Positions 46,875 to 59,100 of a stretch of 64,000 nt of DNA are shown here, one piece after another. The stretch is from Panagrolaimus kolymaensis. Lineage: Eukaryota > Nematoda > Chromadorea > Rhabditida > Panagrolaimidae. Position 1 is the stretch's first letter. Each line of letters begins with the position of its first letter. The stretch covers positions 5,146,001-5,210,000 of the forward strand of contig JAJQJQ010000010.1 of the NCBI GenBank assembly GCA_028622995.1. Reading direction: 5' to 3'. The position numbers and the translations under genes were made by a program. Below the pieces are notes generated by a model. It made no database searches, was not told the origin of the DNA, and worked only from the letters and a program-made list of their open reading frames with translations.

Positions 46875-48432
46875 ATGAATAAATTAGTTTCTCCAAGTCA
46901 AATATTTTGTGAAAAGTGCGAAGAAATGGTTAATAATTTGCTTAAAGCTAGCAATAGCAAACTAACACGAAGTGATGAAGATGGTAATTTATTTTTAAAA
47001 AGGTAAAGCAAATGTTCAAATTAACTTTTACTTTTTTTCAGAATTGTATGAAAAAACGATTGATTTCCTTCATTCAAATTTGTATCTTTTGAGAGATATG
47101 AAAATGATTTCAGCTTATTCTTATTTATTGTGGATTTTAGTCGATTTTAGAATTTGTGATAATAGCTATGAGAAAAGGTAATTGTAACGCCATTTGTTTT
47201 TGTTATTAATAAACTTTAGAGAAGAAGCTACAAAGGCTTTAGATACTATAATAGAAACTATTCTCGAACATGCCGAAAATGAGGATACATTGTTTTGCAC
47301 TCTTATTCGCCGAATGCAAATTTATTTTTCCATTGCAGCTATTTACTCAAAATTAAAACCCGCTGCAAATGTGGTAAGCTAAAAAGGATATTTTAACTTG
47401 GTTAACAGTTAAGCAATTTTATAGATAGTGATCGAACAATGCTACATGGAAGCTGAAAGCATAATCAAATTCGCTGATGATATGCCAGCTTTAGAGAAAA
47501 AATTAGCTCTGGATTTGTGGGAAACTATAAAAAGTTCACACGAATTAAGGTAACGATGAAAATTGATTAGATAGATTTTTTAAACTAAAATTCATTACAG
47601 CAATGTTTATTCTGTGAGCAAAAAGAAGCCAAAATGGAATGAAAGTATAACAAATTACATAAAATCTGATCCATTTGAAGGAGGAGGCTTGTATGCACCT
47701 ATGAAAAATAAAGAAACCGTTTTAGAAAGCTATGAACCTAAGAAAAGGAGGACGAGGCATCGTAAAAAACAAATCAATAAAGGTCAAGCTTCTTTCGATG
47801 TTTCAGTCGAAAAAGAAACAGTAAAAGAAAAAGAAGTAGTAAAAGAATGGGATAAAATCATCGTTGCTGAAACTAAAGAACCCGAAGAAATAACACTTAT
47901 TGAAACAAAAGTAAACGAGATTAGGATTGAAGAAAAATTGGAGAATATTATTGCCGAGGAGGTAATTATTTATGATAATGTGATGCCGATCGAAGTGGTA
48001 GAGAATAAAGAAACATGGGAAAATGAATCAGAAATTAGCTTCGAAGAAAACGATGAACCCCCAGAAATTCCTCAAAGTGAACCACCAGAACTTCATTATG
48101 AACCCATATTTGCTCCAACCTCTTACATAACAAAATCAAACCTCAAAAATCAGCCGATGTTTCATCCCGTAAGTTAGGGGTAACCCTTTAATCATTAGCT
48201 CATTGCAATCCTTTCACAGATTATGCTTCCAAGTGATCGCTCAAAAAGTATTTTGCTACCTCTCAAAATTGATCCTCCAGCACCTGATAATAAAAAAAAT
48301 GACATTCCAGTAATTGTTAGAAAAGTTATAGCAGAATTTAACGAAAGAGATACAACGCAAACAAATCGTAGAGATAGCAAAGTGAATCCGATTACAAACT
48401 TGGAAAGATCAATGTATCTTTTGAAGGAATAA
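46875..48432 (+). CDS. Unrecognised helical and acidic protein
   Basis: Exons: 46875-46983, 47042-47177, 47220-47373, 47425-47549, 47601-48168, 48220-48432; 434 residues with consistent phases. The first 170 residues form an alpha-helical region (YEKTIDFLHSNLYLLRDMK, EEATKALDTIIETILEHAE, MQIYFSIAAIYSKLKPAAN) reminiscent of TPR/HEAT-like helical pairs. Then come a basic patch (PKKRRRTRHRKKQ), a long Glu/Lys/Val stretch, and a Pro/Glu-rich part (EPPELHYEPIFAPTSY). No signal peptide or TM helix. I cannot name a family. A cytosolic or nuclear scaffold is possible. The 3' end faces the PP2C gene 261 bp away. Confidence 0.7.
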
Positions 48433-48693
48433 AAAACAAGACACAAAGAAAATATTATTCCATTAGGAATAAACCAAAAATTCAATCAAAGTTTGTTTGT
48501 AAACATAAAGAATATTTATTACAGAAATCTACAGTATGAATAATTACAAAACAAAAATCAAAATTACATAGTGACAAAATGGAAAGCTAACAAAAAACTC
48601 TGTCAACATAAACAAAATAAAGATATGTTGAGATCATGCTGTTATTAGAATAAAATGCAATATACGGCGTACAGTTGATCGTTATAACAGCTT

Positions 48694-50167
48694 TTACGAA
48701 GATGAAAAATGCTTCCAAATTTCTGAAAGAGGTTTGAGAAAGACGATAACAAGCATCAAATTATCAATTGATGTAACGCGAGCAGCATTTCCAATGAAGA
48801 GAGCAAGTTTTTCATATGCTAAAAAAGTTACGATAAGTGACAAAATTGAAAGGAGAAAAAAATTACCCGTATCAGGATTATTTTTGATGAACTCCAATAC
48901 ATGTTGATAAATTTGTTCTTCACTAAGAACATCCCATACACCATCGCTTGCAAGAAAAAGCATATAATACCCGGATTCGTTAATATCAAAGCGAGCTTCA
49001 CTTGGTTCTGATGATACCATTGGCTTAGCTTGTATATCTCCTAAGGCACGAGTAATATTTAAAATACCATTTACACGATCTTCACCATACACGTTCATAA
49101 TCATTCCACCTGCTTGAGTTACACGTTCTATTTCGTTAGGATCTCGAAGATTGTGAGGTTTTGTGAGAGTAATAACTTTATCATTTGTTAATGCACCAAT
49201 TGAAGAATCACCAATCCAAGCAATATCAGCAATACCATCACGAATAAGAACAACGACACTTGTAGTACCACCGCAAATACCCTAAAAAGCGAATGATGAG
49301 GAAGATAAAGGTAGAAAAAAGGCAATATTACTTCTTTTTCACATCGAACAGTAAGCTGTTTATCCAAAGTTCTCAAAGCATCAGTTAATGTTTTCGACGA
49401 ATCTTCCACTGTTGATTCAATAAGGCAACGAGGTAAATGAAGAGTAGCATAAGTTGCACATTCAGAACCACCATGACCATCAAAAACACCAAAAAGTGAA
49501 GCATCTTTGAAAGCCTGAAACATACATATAATATATTATAAGAAGAGTTCAGAAAAAGTACACTAACATGATTTTTTGAAGGTTCAACAATATTCATTAA
49601 AGGCAAAATAAGCTTTTTATCTTCCATTTCTTTCTTGTTGTTTTTGTTTTCATAGATTGAATATAGATAGCGATCCCAATTTTGTGGCTTTTCTAAAACA
49701 TAATAAAAGGTAAATCTCATTACACATTGAAGTTACAACATACCAGGTATTGGATCAGCACTCACTACAACGGAATGCAAATATTTCAGCATCTCTTCGT
49801 TCAGCCTTCGATAAAATTCAGAATGTTCAATGACTTCATAAACATCAGAGTTGAAAGGAATATATGAAGTAAACATATTCTCTGGAAGATAATCTGCAAA
49901 TCCATATGCAAGAGGAACTACCGCCCATGTTGGTATACCACTGAAAAAAGAGAGAGATATGTTATGGTTAAATTGGAAGAAAAAAATGACTCACCGAGAT
50001 TTTAACATGTTAACGAGATGTTCCACAGCTTCTGCTCTTGCATCATGTCGGTTTGTATTAATAATCTTTTGACCACGAAACCGAATGCGAGGTTTTTCAG
50101 GTTCAGTTGCAGCTTCTTGAATTGATAAAACCGAGTCAGCAATAAGAGCTTTTAAATCCATTAACAT
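48694..50167 (-). CDS. fem-2: PP2C-type Ser/Thr phosphatase, FEM-2/POPX (PPM1F)-like
   Basis: Metal-dependent protein phosphatase of 405 residues. In C. elegans FEM-2 promotes male fate; human PPM1E/F (POPX) are relatives. Exons on the minus strand: 50167-49995, 49940-49744, 49692-49568, 49514-49332, 49281-48867, 48818-48694. An N-terminal domain of about 170 residues (VVPLAYGFADYLPENMFTS) precedes the PP2C core: FGVFDGHGGSECA (metal Asp), GGTTSVVVL, WIGDSS, ITRALGDI, FLASDGVWDVLS and SIDNLMLVIVF (last metal Asp). The third residue block WIGDSS replaces the usual VGDSR. The gene symbol rests on overall layout; I cannot exclude another PPM1F-type paralogue. Confidence 0.82.
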
Positions 50168-50619
50168 AAAGCCTCAGGCTTGAGTTCTAAAAATTACATA
50201 CGTAAATTTATGTAAAATAGCACAGCAAAGGTAACAAAAAAATTCCACGTAATTTCACGCTTTATCATTCGTACCCTCTAATTTTTTGTTAACTAACTAA
50301 AGCCTTTAGGTGTATTAGAAAATGTACATATATATAATAAAGTGACCATTAACACATAGGATGTCAAAGAAAAAAAAAGAAAAAAGGGAAAGGATTTTTG
50401 TGAAGGTCGAAAAAATAAAGGAAAAATTTTTTTGCGCGAAAAAGTGCGTGAAAAAAAATGGAAGAAAAGAAAGAAACAAAGCTGACCGCAAAAAAAAACG
50501 CGAGAGAGAAAGGGAAAGAATTATTTTATGGGCTCTCGCGGACATTAAAACATAAAAATAAAAACGAGAGCCAAATTAATTATCCACCTTTATATGTAAT
50601 TCAAATTCCTATTTTTTTC

Positions 50620-50999
50620 CAAGGGTGTCAACGGGAGCAGAAAAAAAATAAGCAAAGGCAGCTCAGCATGCCAAAAGCTCCTTTGCCAATGCTTTCGAAA
50701 GCACTTTTTTCTTTCTGCCTTCAAAAGCAATGCTTACGTAAGCTTCCTTTCTGCTCTCGGGAGCACTCGCTTTTGTAAGCAGCTTGCTGCTCCTGTTAGC
50801 TCCTTTCTGCTCCTCTAAGCATCCGTCTGCTCCCGAGAGCAGAAAGGAAGCTAACGTAAGCAGATGCTTTCTTGAGCACTGCTTGCCAAAGGCAATGCTT
50901 TCAAAAGCTTTTTTCATTTCTGCTTTCAAATTTTTTGCTTTCGAAAGCAATGAGGTCGCATGCTGCTGCCGGCAAAAACCGAGCATTTTGACACCCTTG
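50620..50999. mobile_element. hAT-like element with long internal inverted repeats
   Basis: Ends CAAGGGTGTCAA and its reverse complement TTGACACCCTTG, with 8-bp copies of TTTTTTTC on each side (50612-50619 and 51000-51007). The TSD is low-complexity, so its weight is reduced. The 380-bp interior is dominated by AGCTCC/GCTTTC words and the palindrome GCTTTCGAAAGC (50691 and 50938), and has an inverted pair of about 33 bp (50735-50767 with 50830-50862). No coding capacity beyond artefactual frames. Confidence 0.75.
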
Positions 51000-51206
51000 T
51001 TTTTTTCTTCTTCTAAGAAATTTAGAAAATGGCAATAACCAATCGTCAAAGAATATATTAATCAGTTATTGTTGCTCATTCCAAAGGATAATAAAAAAAA
51101 GAGAGGAAGAAATAGATTTAGTGAAAGTGTAAAACTTTTTATTCGCAAAAAAGCAATGATTTTACCAAGCAAACACGTTGCTCAAGCAAAATTATGACTT
51201 CATTTA

Positions 51207-51462
51207 GGGTCTCAATATTTACCGCTCCGATCCAAATTCGGATCCGATCCAGTAAAAACCGATCCCTTTTCAGTGCAAAAAAACTTTTCTTTGGTTCTCT
51301 GGCGGCCAATTTGAATTCACTTTTTTTGAATTTTTTAAAAAATATTTATAAAAAAAGCGATCGGATCGGTTTTTACTGGATCGGATCGGTTTTTACTGGA
51401 TCGGATCGGTTTTTACTGGATCGGATCGGAATTTGGATCGGAGCGGTTTTTACTGGATCCCC
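51207..51462. mobile_element. hAT-like element with GATCGG tandem repeats
   Basis: Flanked by exact 8-bp copies of TTCATTTA (51199-51206 and 51463-51470). Ends start GGGTCTCAATA and GGGGATCCAGTA (on the opposite strand). Inner arms ACCGCTCCGATCCAAATTC at 51221 and its complement at 51429-51447 pair. At 51361-51420 a 20-bp unit, TCGGATCGGTTTTTACTGGA, is repeated three times in tandem. 256 bp, no transposase. Confidence 0.78.
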
Positions 51463-52280
51463 TTCATTTACATTTGCTAATAATTTTTGTATGTAGTCTG
51501 AGATCCTTTTGATTTTTGTTTGTGATTCAAACAAATTATTTTTTTCGATGAATGAATAATTTTGAAACAAGCAATAATGAAATAACAAAAAGCAAATAAC
51601 CAAAATTAAAGGTGAGCAATAAAGTTGCATTTTAGGTGACAAGAAAAAATCAAAAGAGTTTGTTAAGAATAAAAAGACATTGCAATATTCAATGTTATAT
51701 TTTTCATTCATCAATAATGCATAAAACATTTTCTTATGAAAAAAAGCTATCGTCAGTAGCTGCTTTTTTTCCTGCAAAGTATTCTTTTCTTTTTCATTTT
51801 TCAAAAAGGTGCGTTGTTGTATTTATTCATTCATCGATAGTTTGATGTTTCACTAAAAAAAAGAGGTAGTCACATTTTTTAGGAAGATGAATGAACTTTT
51901 GGTAAAATTCTGGCAATTAGCCAAATGGAGTGTGCTTTTATTTATCAAAGTAAAACAATTTTTTGATTTTGATTATTTTATAGATTTAATTTTTTTAATA
52001 CAAAAAAGCTAAAATCAAGTCGCAAACTTAGAATTCTTTAATGTTTGTCTTGTAAAATGTTTGTAGTTAGAAAATCAATAGCAGTAACAAAATTTTGGAT
52101 CATTGTTTATAAAATTTATTAAGTTCAAATGTTTTCATACGTATTCAATCTTGAAGTTAAAAGACAAGAAAACGTCCTTCAAAATTTGGGTCGTCTTCGT
52201 TGACGATGGTTGTTAGAGCTCGCGATTGAACAACGATTGATTTTATTCCTTAAAAAAGAGCCATCACCACCACCATCATC

Positions 52281-52903
52281 ATGGCTGCTAGTTTCTTGCG
52301 ACAATTTTCATTAAAATTTGTTACAGAAACAACATTTCGTTTAGCTTTATGTTGTTTAGCAAATTATTGCCTCTCTCAATTTTTGTATCGACCATATTTG
52401 ATTAATTATGCTAGTGATGTAAGTTCATCCATGAACCCTTTTTTTTGAGAAAAATGACAAAGTAATAAGATTTATAGTTTGAGCTTTTGTTGTTTCAACC
52501 ATATTTCCCATATTTTGCAAGAATGGAAAGCATAAAACTTCGAAAATTAATGCATCTTTTACCTCCACATCAAGAACCATTCCCAATTTTATGCCATACT
52601 TTAGCTGCTTATATTGCTTTATGGCTTATGAAGTAAGTACACAACCATAAAAAACATAAAAGCAGCCCATTAATAATTTTTAGTGAGAAAAAATGTGACA
52701 CCACAAATAATTTTTCCAATATCATTAAAAATGGATTGTATTTGGCACTTGGAAGTTTTATATGGACTTTAAATGCTCAAAGAATTTCTGAAATGCATTT
52801 ATTTTTTATTTTAATCAATTTTCTTCATTCATTTATGGCAAATTCAATTGTTGCCTGTTTAATGTTTGTTAAAATAACAGGAAATCGAGTAAAAGTTGAT
52901 TAA
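52281..52903 (+). CDS. Small multi-spanning membrane protein, unrecognised
   Basis: Three exons, each too short for a long single-frame ORF: 52281-52418, 52478-52632, 52684-52903; 170 residues, phases consistent, good donors (GTAAGT twice) and acceptors. Predicted membrane segments: LALCCLANYCLSQFLY, FPILCHTLAAYIALWLM, GLYLALGSFIWTL and LFFILINFLHSFMANSIVACLMFV. Between the first two lies a charged stretch (ARMESIKLRKLMHLLPPHQEPF). No signature I can name; a TMEM-type organelle protein is possible. The start is preceded by a CAC/CAT-rich 5' UTR. Confidence 0.7.
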
Positions 52904-53446
52904 TAAAGATTTTTGAAACATTGATTGAAGAAGACATTTTCAAAAATCAACAGCAACAAAGAAACGCAAAATGAAAAGCGTTGAAGGCCATTGCTTTTTT
53001 TTCTTTCAAGCATGTTCAAAAGGAAAAAGAAAGGGAATATCACCTTGAAAATTTTGCTTCATTTCCTAAGGGAAAAAATAAATGAATGAATTAAAGCAAC
53101 AAAAAAAGTAAAGAAAAAAGTGGAAGTTTATGTGTTGGCTTGAAACGCATCGATAACACTTTTCTCATTCATCTGCTTGCTGTCTATAGCTGCTCCCATA
53201 AAGTTGGGGCAAAGTGTTTCATTTTTTATTACTCTCGCTAAAACTTACACATGTTTTTTCTTCTTTCATATTCTTTCGAGATCATTGCATACGTAACATA
53301 ACTCTCCTCTCCATTATTTGTGAATATTATTTTTACAAAGCTAAACTTGTTTTCCGAAATATTATTGTTACTCATATTATTTACTTTTACGATGTTTTAT
53401 GCGTGTTTAACTTTATATCGATTTTTAATTAATTTTTTTAGCTAAT
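52904..53446. other. Intergenic
   Basis: AT-rich, with AAAG/GAAA-rich patches at 52960-53130. An acceptor-like TTTTTTTAG lies 8 nt before the next ATG. I see no gene. Confidence 0.4.
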
Positions 53447-54151
53447 ATGTCAGAAGATCAACCCATCGCGACAGATTCAACTAATTCAACGAATTCAGAA
53501 AATATTGGACCAAACATTTCGAAGGAAGATGAACCAAAAAAAGAAGAGAATAATATTCGGTATGTTTTATATATTGTTTACATAACCTTATCATACTGCT
53601 TTTTTAGATTTGAATGCAATATTTGTTTAGATACTCCAAAAGATGCTGTTGTTTCAATGTGTGGTCATTTATTTTGTTGGCCGTGTTTACATAAATGGCT
53701 TGAAACTCGACCAAATAGACAAAGCTGTCCTGTATGTAAATCTGGTTTAGATCGAGACAAAGTGGTACCTATTTATGGACGTGATTCGGGCAATACTGAT
53801 CCTCGTGATAAAACTCCTCCTCGACCTCGTGGACAAAGATCAGAAGAAGAAAGTCAAGGTTCTCATGGATTTCATTGGACTGGTGATGGCGGACATGGTG
53901 GTGTACAATTTTCTCTTGGAATTGGTTTCTTTCCTATATCATTTTTTGCAAATTTCTTTAACACGAATCAGGCTAATAATGCGGGAGAACAAGGTGAACA
54001 AGGTTGGTTTCTTTTTATCATTTTTCTTTTAGCTAATTCAAAGTATGTTTTAGCAGAACCAGGAAGTCGTCAACATGCTGATGAACGATTTCTTTCAAAT
54101 GTATTCATGTCACTGGGTATTATGATAATCTTTTGGCTGATTTTTATTTAA
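53447..54151 (+). CDS. rnf-5: RNF5/RNF185-type ER-anchored RING E3 ubiquitin ligase
   Basis: Membrane-anchored ubiquitin ligase of ER quality control, 201 residues. Exons: 53447-53559, 53608-54002, 54054-54151. N-terminus is acidic and Ser/Thr-rich. The RING is [20 protein letters not shown] followed by [12 protein letters not shown] and CPVCKSGL; then [10 protein letters not shown], a family hallmark, and [12 protein letters not shown]. The C-terminal tail anchor is [16 protein letters not shown]. In the last intron two acceptors keep phase (54032 and 54053); I prefer 54053 because the other would leave a 30-nt intron. It converges with ODR-4. Confidence 0.93.
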   Translation: MSEDQPIATDSTNSTNSENIGPNISKEDEPKKEENNIRYVLYIVYITLSYCFFRFECNICLDTPKDAVVSMCGHLFCWPCLHKWLETRPNRQSCPVCKSGLDRDKVVPIYGRDSGNTDPRDKTPPRPRGQRSEEESQGSHGFHWTGDGGHGGVQFSLGIGFFPISFFANFFNTNQANNAGEQGEQGWFLFIIFLLANSKYVLAEPGSRQHADERFLSNVFMSLGIMIIFWLIFI

Positions 54152-54517
54152 ACAATATAAATGTTTACATTCCTGTATCACTTATTCTTGTGAATGTTAA
54201 ATCCCTTTAATTTTAACTGTGTATGTCTTACATTATTGTCACCTTTTTTTTGCACAATTAATACAAATAGATTAATAAATAAAGATGCTTATTATGTGTT
54301 TACATTGTCTATCAACATTTTCTTCTTCATCTTTTTGTTAACATTTTTTACATTTCAGCTTACTGTAAGTTTCAAATCCACAAAATTTTCGAAGCGTGAA
54401 GAAACTTGATGGATGCATATCTTTTTCGTTTATTTGAAGCACTCAAAGTACAAGAAACTACAGAAGTTTATAAAAGTCAAGGCTCATATCATAATGGTTA
54501 TAACAAGTTACAATAAT
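54152..54517. other. Intergenic between convergent rnf-5 and odr-4
   Basis: 3' flanks of both genes. AATAAA at about 54277 suits rnf-5. AT-rich, no coding sequence. Confidence 0.4.
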
Positions 54518-55736
54518 TTAGAGTAAATATTTTGAAAGCACCACTGCAAGAATTGCACTAAAAATGCCAGACATTGCAACTACGAGAATAATATTTGGAA
54601 ATTTCTGCTCATTAGCTTTCGTTACGGTAGTTGCTGCCTTCTTGCTTGATGTGTTGTTTTTAAGCTTTTCAGGATTCAATTTACCACATAATGAGAAGAT
54701 TTTTACGTCTTTAACTGACTGGTTTGTGAGCAAATGATAGTTATTCTTAATTGTTTCTTCCGCATCAGTTTTGTCAGAATAAAAAACAAGAGATGGAGTG
54801 ACATTGTTAGTATCTTTGGAATGAATAGCGACACCAACCATTGAATCAGAGGTAGAGGTTAATGCTAAATTAGATGAGTTTTTAAATCATCATATATGAA
54901 GTTTACAAACCTCGACTAACTCCACTGAGAAAAGCATTTTGTTTAAACTCTGTGGCTAACAAATAAGGATAAAAAACTGAAATAAAACCTGAATATTTAA
55001 TTGCAACCTTTGCTTTTGTATCTTTTGTTGGAGTGTAAGTGACAAAGAGGTTCCTTTGAGTTGAAAGATCGTCATCTTCGTTTTCTTCATAAAATTTCTG
55101 AAAACTACCATACTTTAACTATAAAATCACAAACTCTTACACAATCAACAAGGGCACGATTAATATCATCAACTTTTTGGGAACGAGCTGTTAGGGTAAT
55201 GTCAATTTTGTAAAGGACAAAAAGAGCTTTGAATTGTTTTAGAGGAACAGCTACTAGCTTTTCACCATCATCATAAGTGTATTCGTTGCCATTATTGAGG
55301 ATGATTGCTTTGTCATTGCCGTTATTGTTGATGGAAACTTTAGCCTGAAATTTGTTCATATTAGTTATTCAAAAATTAAATCTTTTTTTAAGCATACCAT
55401 GATTGTTGAACCAAATTTCAATTTTGGCCCCAACTTTGATACTTTATTGAAAATTTTCTCTCCAACAACATCATCGACCTTTTCATTAACTAAAATGCCT
55501 GTAACATAAAGGCCGCCTGGCAAAGAAGTAACTAAGGCGTCTAAATAATCAGTTAATCTATCTGATGTACAATGTGATTCATAATCTTTAGTTGTTTGAA
55601 AATATGGAATGGCATATTCAAATCCTATGGTATTTCCATATTCGATTCCAATCAAAAAATGACAACAAGGTTCAATGGAAGTTTGAGTAAAAAGTGGCTT
55701 CAAACGAGGTTGTTGATAAATATTGATGGTGGTCAT
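54518..55736 (-). CDS. odr-4: ODR-4-like tail-anchored protein
   Basis: Homologue of ODR-4/ODR4, which in C. elegans helps odorant receptors leave the ER and reach cilia. Exons on the minus strand: 55736-55398, 55344-55141, 55097-54911, 54864-54518; 358 residues. The diagnostic stretch is LVTSLPGGLYVTGILV, comparable with the LPGGLLVLG region of the family, in an MPN-like N-terminal domain (HFLIGIEYGNTIGFEYA). The C-terminus ends in one hydrophobic anchor, IILVVAMSGIFSAILAVVL, with only a short luminal tail. The family match is moderate. The gene is divergent from dcr-1 across 447 bp. Confidence 0.72.
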
Positions 55737-56183
55737 GATTTTAACGATTACTGTAAAGATATTAAAAAAATTATATTAGGTAAAGATGAAAGTTAATGGA
55801 CCACGTAAAATGAAAAACAAAAAAGTTTTTATTTATTATAGCGTGCCGGTGCTATAAACATTAACAACATTTCTTTTATCTTTTCATTTGGTTATAATTT
55901 ATTTTAACATAATGAGAAAAACTTTTTTAACTAAAAAATTGCGAACATAATTAATCCATAAAAAATTCAATAGTTTAATAAAATTTTATGCCATTTTCTA
56001 TCATTGAAGGACAAAAAATCTCGAGAAGAAGAATTAATAAGGAGGACTTGCTGCCATTATTTTTTTCGGAGGTCTAAATATTGAATTAAAGCTTTATTGA
56101 GGCGTATATTTTTCGACTTATCTCTTTCAAGTTATCTTTTTTATTTTTAAATTTATTTTTTTCAGCTTCCTTTTACCATCATA
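55737..56183. promoter_or_regulatory. Divergent promoter region, odr-4 and dcr-1
   Basis: 447 bp between the two start codons, AT-rich. TTTTTTTCAG ends near 56164, 20 nt before the Dicer ATG, a good trans-splice or cis-splice acceptor. No other motif is clear. Confidence 0.45.
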
Positions 56184-59100
56184 ATGGCTTTAAGAGCAAA
56201 AGATGTTGGAAGTGAATTTTTTACTGCCAGAGAATATCAGGTAACTAAAAGATATTTCTCGATACTTTTCTTTAAATTTAAATTTACAGGTTGAGTTATT
56301 CGAGCATGCAATTGAAAATGATTCTATTATTTTATTGCCAACGGGTACAGGCAAAACTTATATTGCCATTATGTTAATAAGGCATATGACTCCATATTTG
56401 GGACCTGATAAAAAGACTGCTGTTTTTATTGTTAATAAAAGTTTGATTAAATTTTTCAAGCATAAAGAATATGAAATAATTTTTAGTTCCTGTTCTTGAA
56501 CAACATTATGCTTTCCTCCAAAATTGCACAAGTTTAATTGCTGGGAAATGGCATACTTCTGATGTAACAGAAAATAAAGAAAAATTTATTAAATTTTTTA
56601 AAGAAAATGATGTCGTTCTTATTACTGCTGAATATTTTCGACGTGCTTATGATCAAGCTTTAATTAAGCCCGAAGATTGTGCCATTATTGTTATGGATGA
56701 ATGCCATCATTGCTTGGGTGAAAAGCATCCATACAGACTGATTATGGAAAGGATTAAGGATTATAAAAAGCAAACAAGTAAACTTTATTTTTCCTAAAAA
56801 GGTTATATGATCAATTTTTTTAGAAGCAAAATTACCTAGATTTTTGGGGTTAACGGCTTGCGGTTTAAATGGCAAAGTTATTCCTGAAAAACTCTCTCGT
56901 GCTTTAAATGAACTTGAAATTGCTATTGGAGCTAAAATCATTACTTCGAGTGGCTATCTTCAAGTTTGTTTTATTCACCAAATTTTCATTTTCCATGATT
57001 ATTAAAAGTCATTTTTAGAGCGCAAAATATGCTCATCGTCCCAAAGAATGTATATTTTTCTGTCGAGATTGCACTTACGATAACATTAATTTAACTCCTT
57101 TAAAACAATTTGAAGAATTTTGTTCAATTTTGGGTGATTTCACTGAAGGTCTCGATGCAGATCCAAGAAGCATGATAATTTTAAATATTCGTCGAGTTAT
57201 TAATGTCCTTGAAGATTGTGGAATTTATTGCGCTTATCAAGTCGCTAAAAAAAGTTGCAAAACTTTCCAAAAAGCTATGGAACAATCAAAGATACCCGAA
57301 AAGCAATTTATAGCTTTGTCATCGGCTTATTATGCATTTCAAACCTTTTGCACTCCTTTAAATGAAATGATTGGAAAGTGTTCAGCTTTTGATGATGTTA
57401 AACCATATTTATCACATCGAGTTGTAACAATTATTGAGATTTTGGAAACCTTTTATCGTCGACAATCCAACAAACAGCAAACAATGACAGCTTTAATTTT
57501 TGTTGAAAAGCGAGCTACAGCCATTGCACTTTGTGTTAGTTTATAAAAACACTGTAATTTTTTTTATGATAACTTTTAGCTTTTATTCCGACATTTTGCT
57601 AAAACAACTCCCAAATTCAATTTTATCAAAGCCGATTATGCAATTGGAAATGCAACTTTAAGTGGAGAAAAAAATGAAGATGATGAAAACCGAGGAATGG
57701 ATCGTCGATTTCATGAAGCTGTAGCAAATTTTCGTAATGGCACCACCAATGTTATGATTGCTACACAAGTGCTTGAAGAAGGCATAGATATTCGAACTTG
57801 TAATTTGGTTATTCGAGCAAATATTCCTTCAAATTTTACTTCTTACATTCAATCAAGAGGACGAGCAAGGCTTTCACCTTCTATGTTTGCCTTGGTTGTT
57901 ACACAGAGTGAAAGGAGTGATTTTTTGTATAATTTGCATCTTTTTAAAAGAAATGAAAAAGTAAGCTTTTTTTAATGAAAAAAATTAATTTTCAGTTGTG
58001 AGCTATTTATTAAATTGTTAATATTTTTAGTTGCTCATTGAACGAATGTATGCCTTTCGAAATACTGTACCTGATCGAGCAGATAAATATAAATTTTTGG
58101 ATATTCATTCAGATAAAAATGAACCATTTTATGAAACTCCGACAAGTGCCAAAGTATTTCTCTCTGGTGCTATAGCATTAGTAAATCGATATTGTGCTCG
58201 ATTGCCATCGGATGTGTTTACTCGATTAGCAGTAAAATCCAAAACTCATCGAGTTCCAGGTGGATATTTTTCTGAATTACTTTTCCCCATCAATTCACCC
58301 GTCAAAGAAGTAATCAAAGGACAAGTTTGTCAATCAATAAAACATGCGGAAACGTCAGTGTCTTTGGAAGCTTGTAGAATTTTGCATCAAAGAGAAGAAT
58401 TAGATGACAATCTTGTGCCATTAACAAAAGATAAAGTTGCAAATATGTTGGAATTATCGGATGAATTTAGTGATTTTGCTTCCAATGTTCCAAGAGAAAC
58501 TGGTTCAGCAAAGAAACGGCGATTGTATCCAAGACGAGTGGCAAAAGCCTTGAATGATGTTTTACCTGTGCCTGGAAAAGCATTTTATGTTTATCTTATT
58601 GAACTAGATCTCGTTGAACCAATACCAGAACAATCAAATCCTAAAAAACGAAAAATAATTAATCCTTTACATACACCGTATATTTTTGGTCTATGCACAA
58701 AGACAAAATTACCAAAAGTGAGTTTACTACTTACTTATTATTTTTAAATTAATTATTTATTTAATTTTAGATTCCCGCATTTCCAGTTTATCAAAGACAA
58801 GGAAAAGTTTTAGCTACCATTAAACCATATAAAAATCAATTCAATGTTAGCGAAGAAGAACTAGAATTAATTAAAGCATTTCATTCATATGTATTTGAAG
58901 AAATTTTGGGTGTTAAAAATGAAATGCATTTTCAACCTGAAATTGCTTCATTTTCAACTTTATTAATTCCACTTAAACGCATTCAACAACAAAATAATAA
59001 TAACTATGAAATAGATTTTTATATTTTGCGTGAAACAGTTAAAGGCTTTCCTCCGAAACCATCGACGGAAGAAAGGAAGTTGTTCGCCTATGTACCAGAA

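Larger units (their letters stand above)
50168..52280. other. Gene-free region carrying two hAT-like elements
   Basis: About 2.1 kb between the PP2C start (-) and the next gene (+). It contains purine-rich tracts at 50361-50560 (basic low-complexity frames, not credible genes), the elements at 50620-50999 and 51207-51462, and AT-rich spacer up to 52280. The promoters of both flanking genes must lie here. Confidence 0.5.

Noticed and set aside
50361..51049. Basic open frames on both strands (KKKKEKRERIF..., SKALFSFCLQ...)
   Set aside because: Purine-rich low-complexity sequence and the repeats of the hAT-like element explain them; they overlap on both strands.
54003..54032. 30-nt intron in the RNF5-like gene (acceptor at 54032)
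   Set aside because: Too short for the introns seen here (about 35 nt upward); the acceptor at 54053 gives 51 nt and keeps phase.
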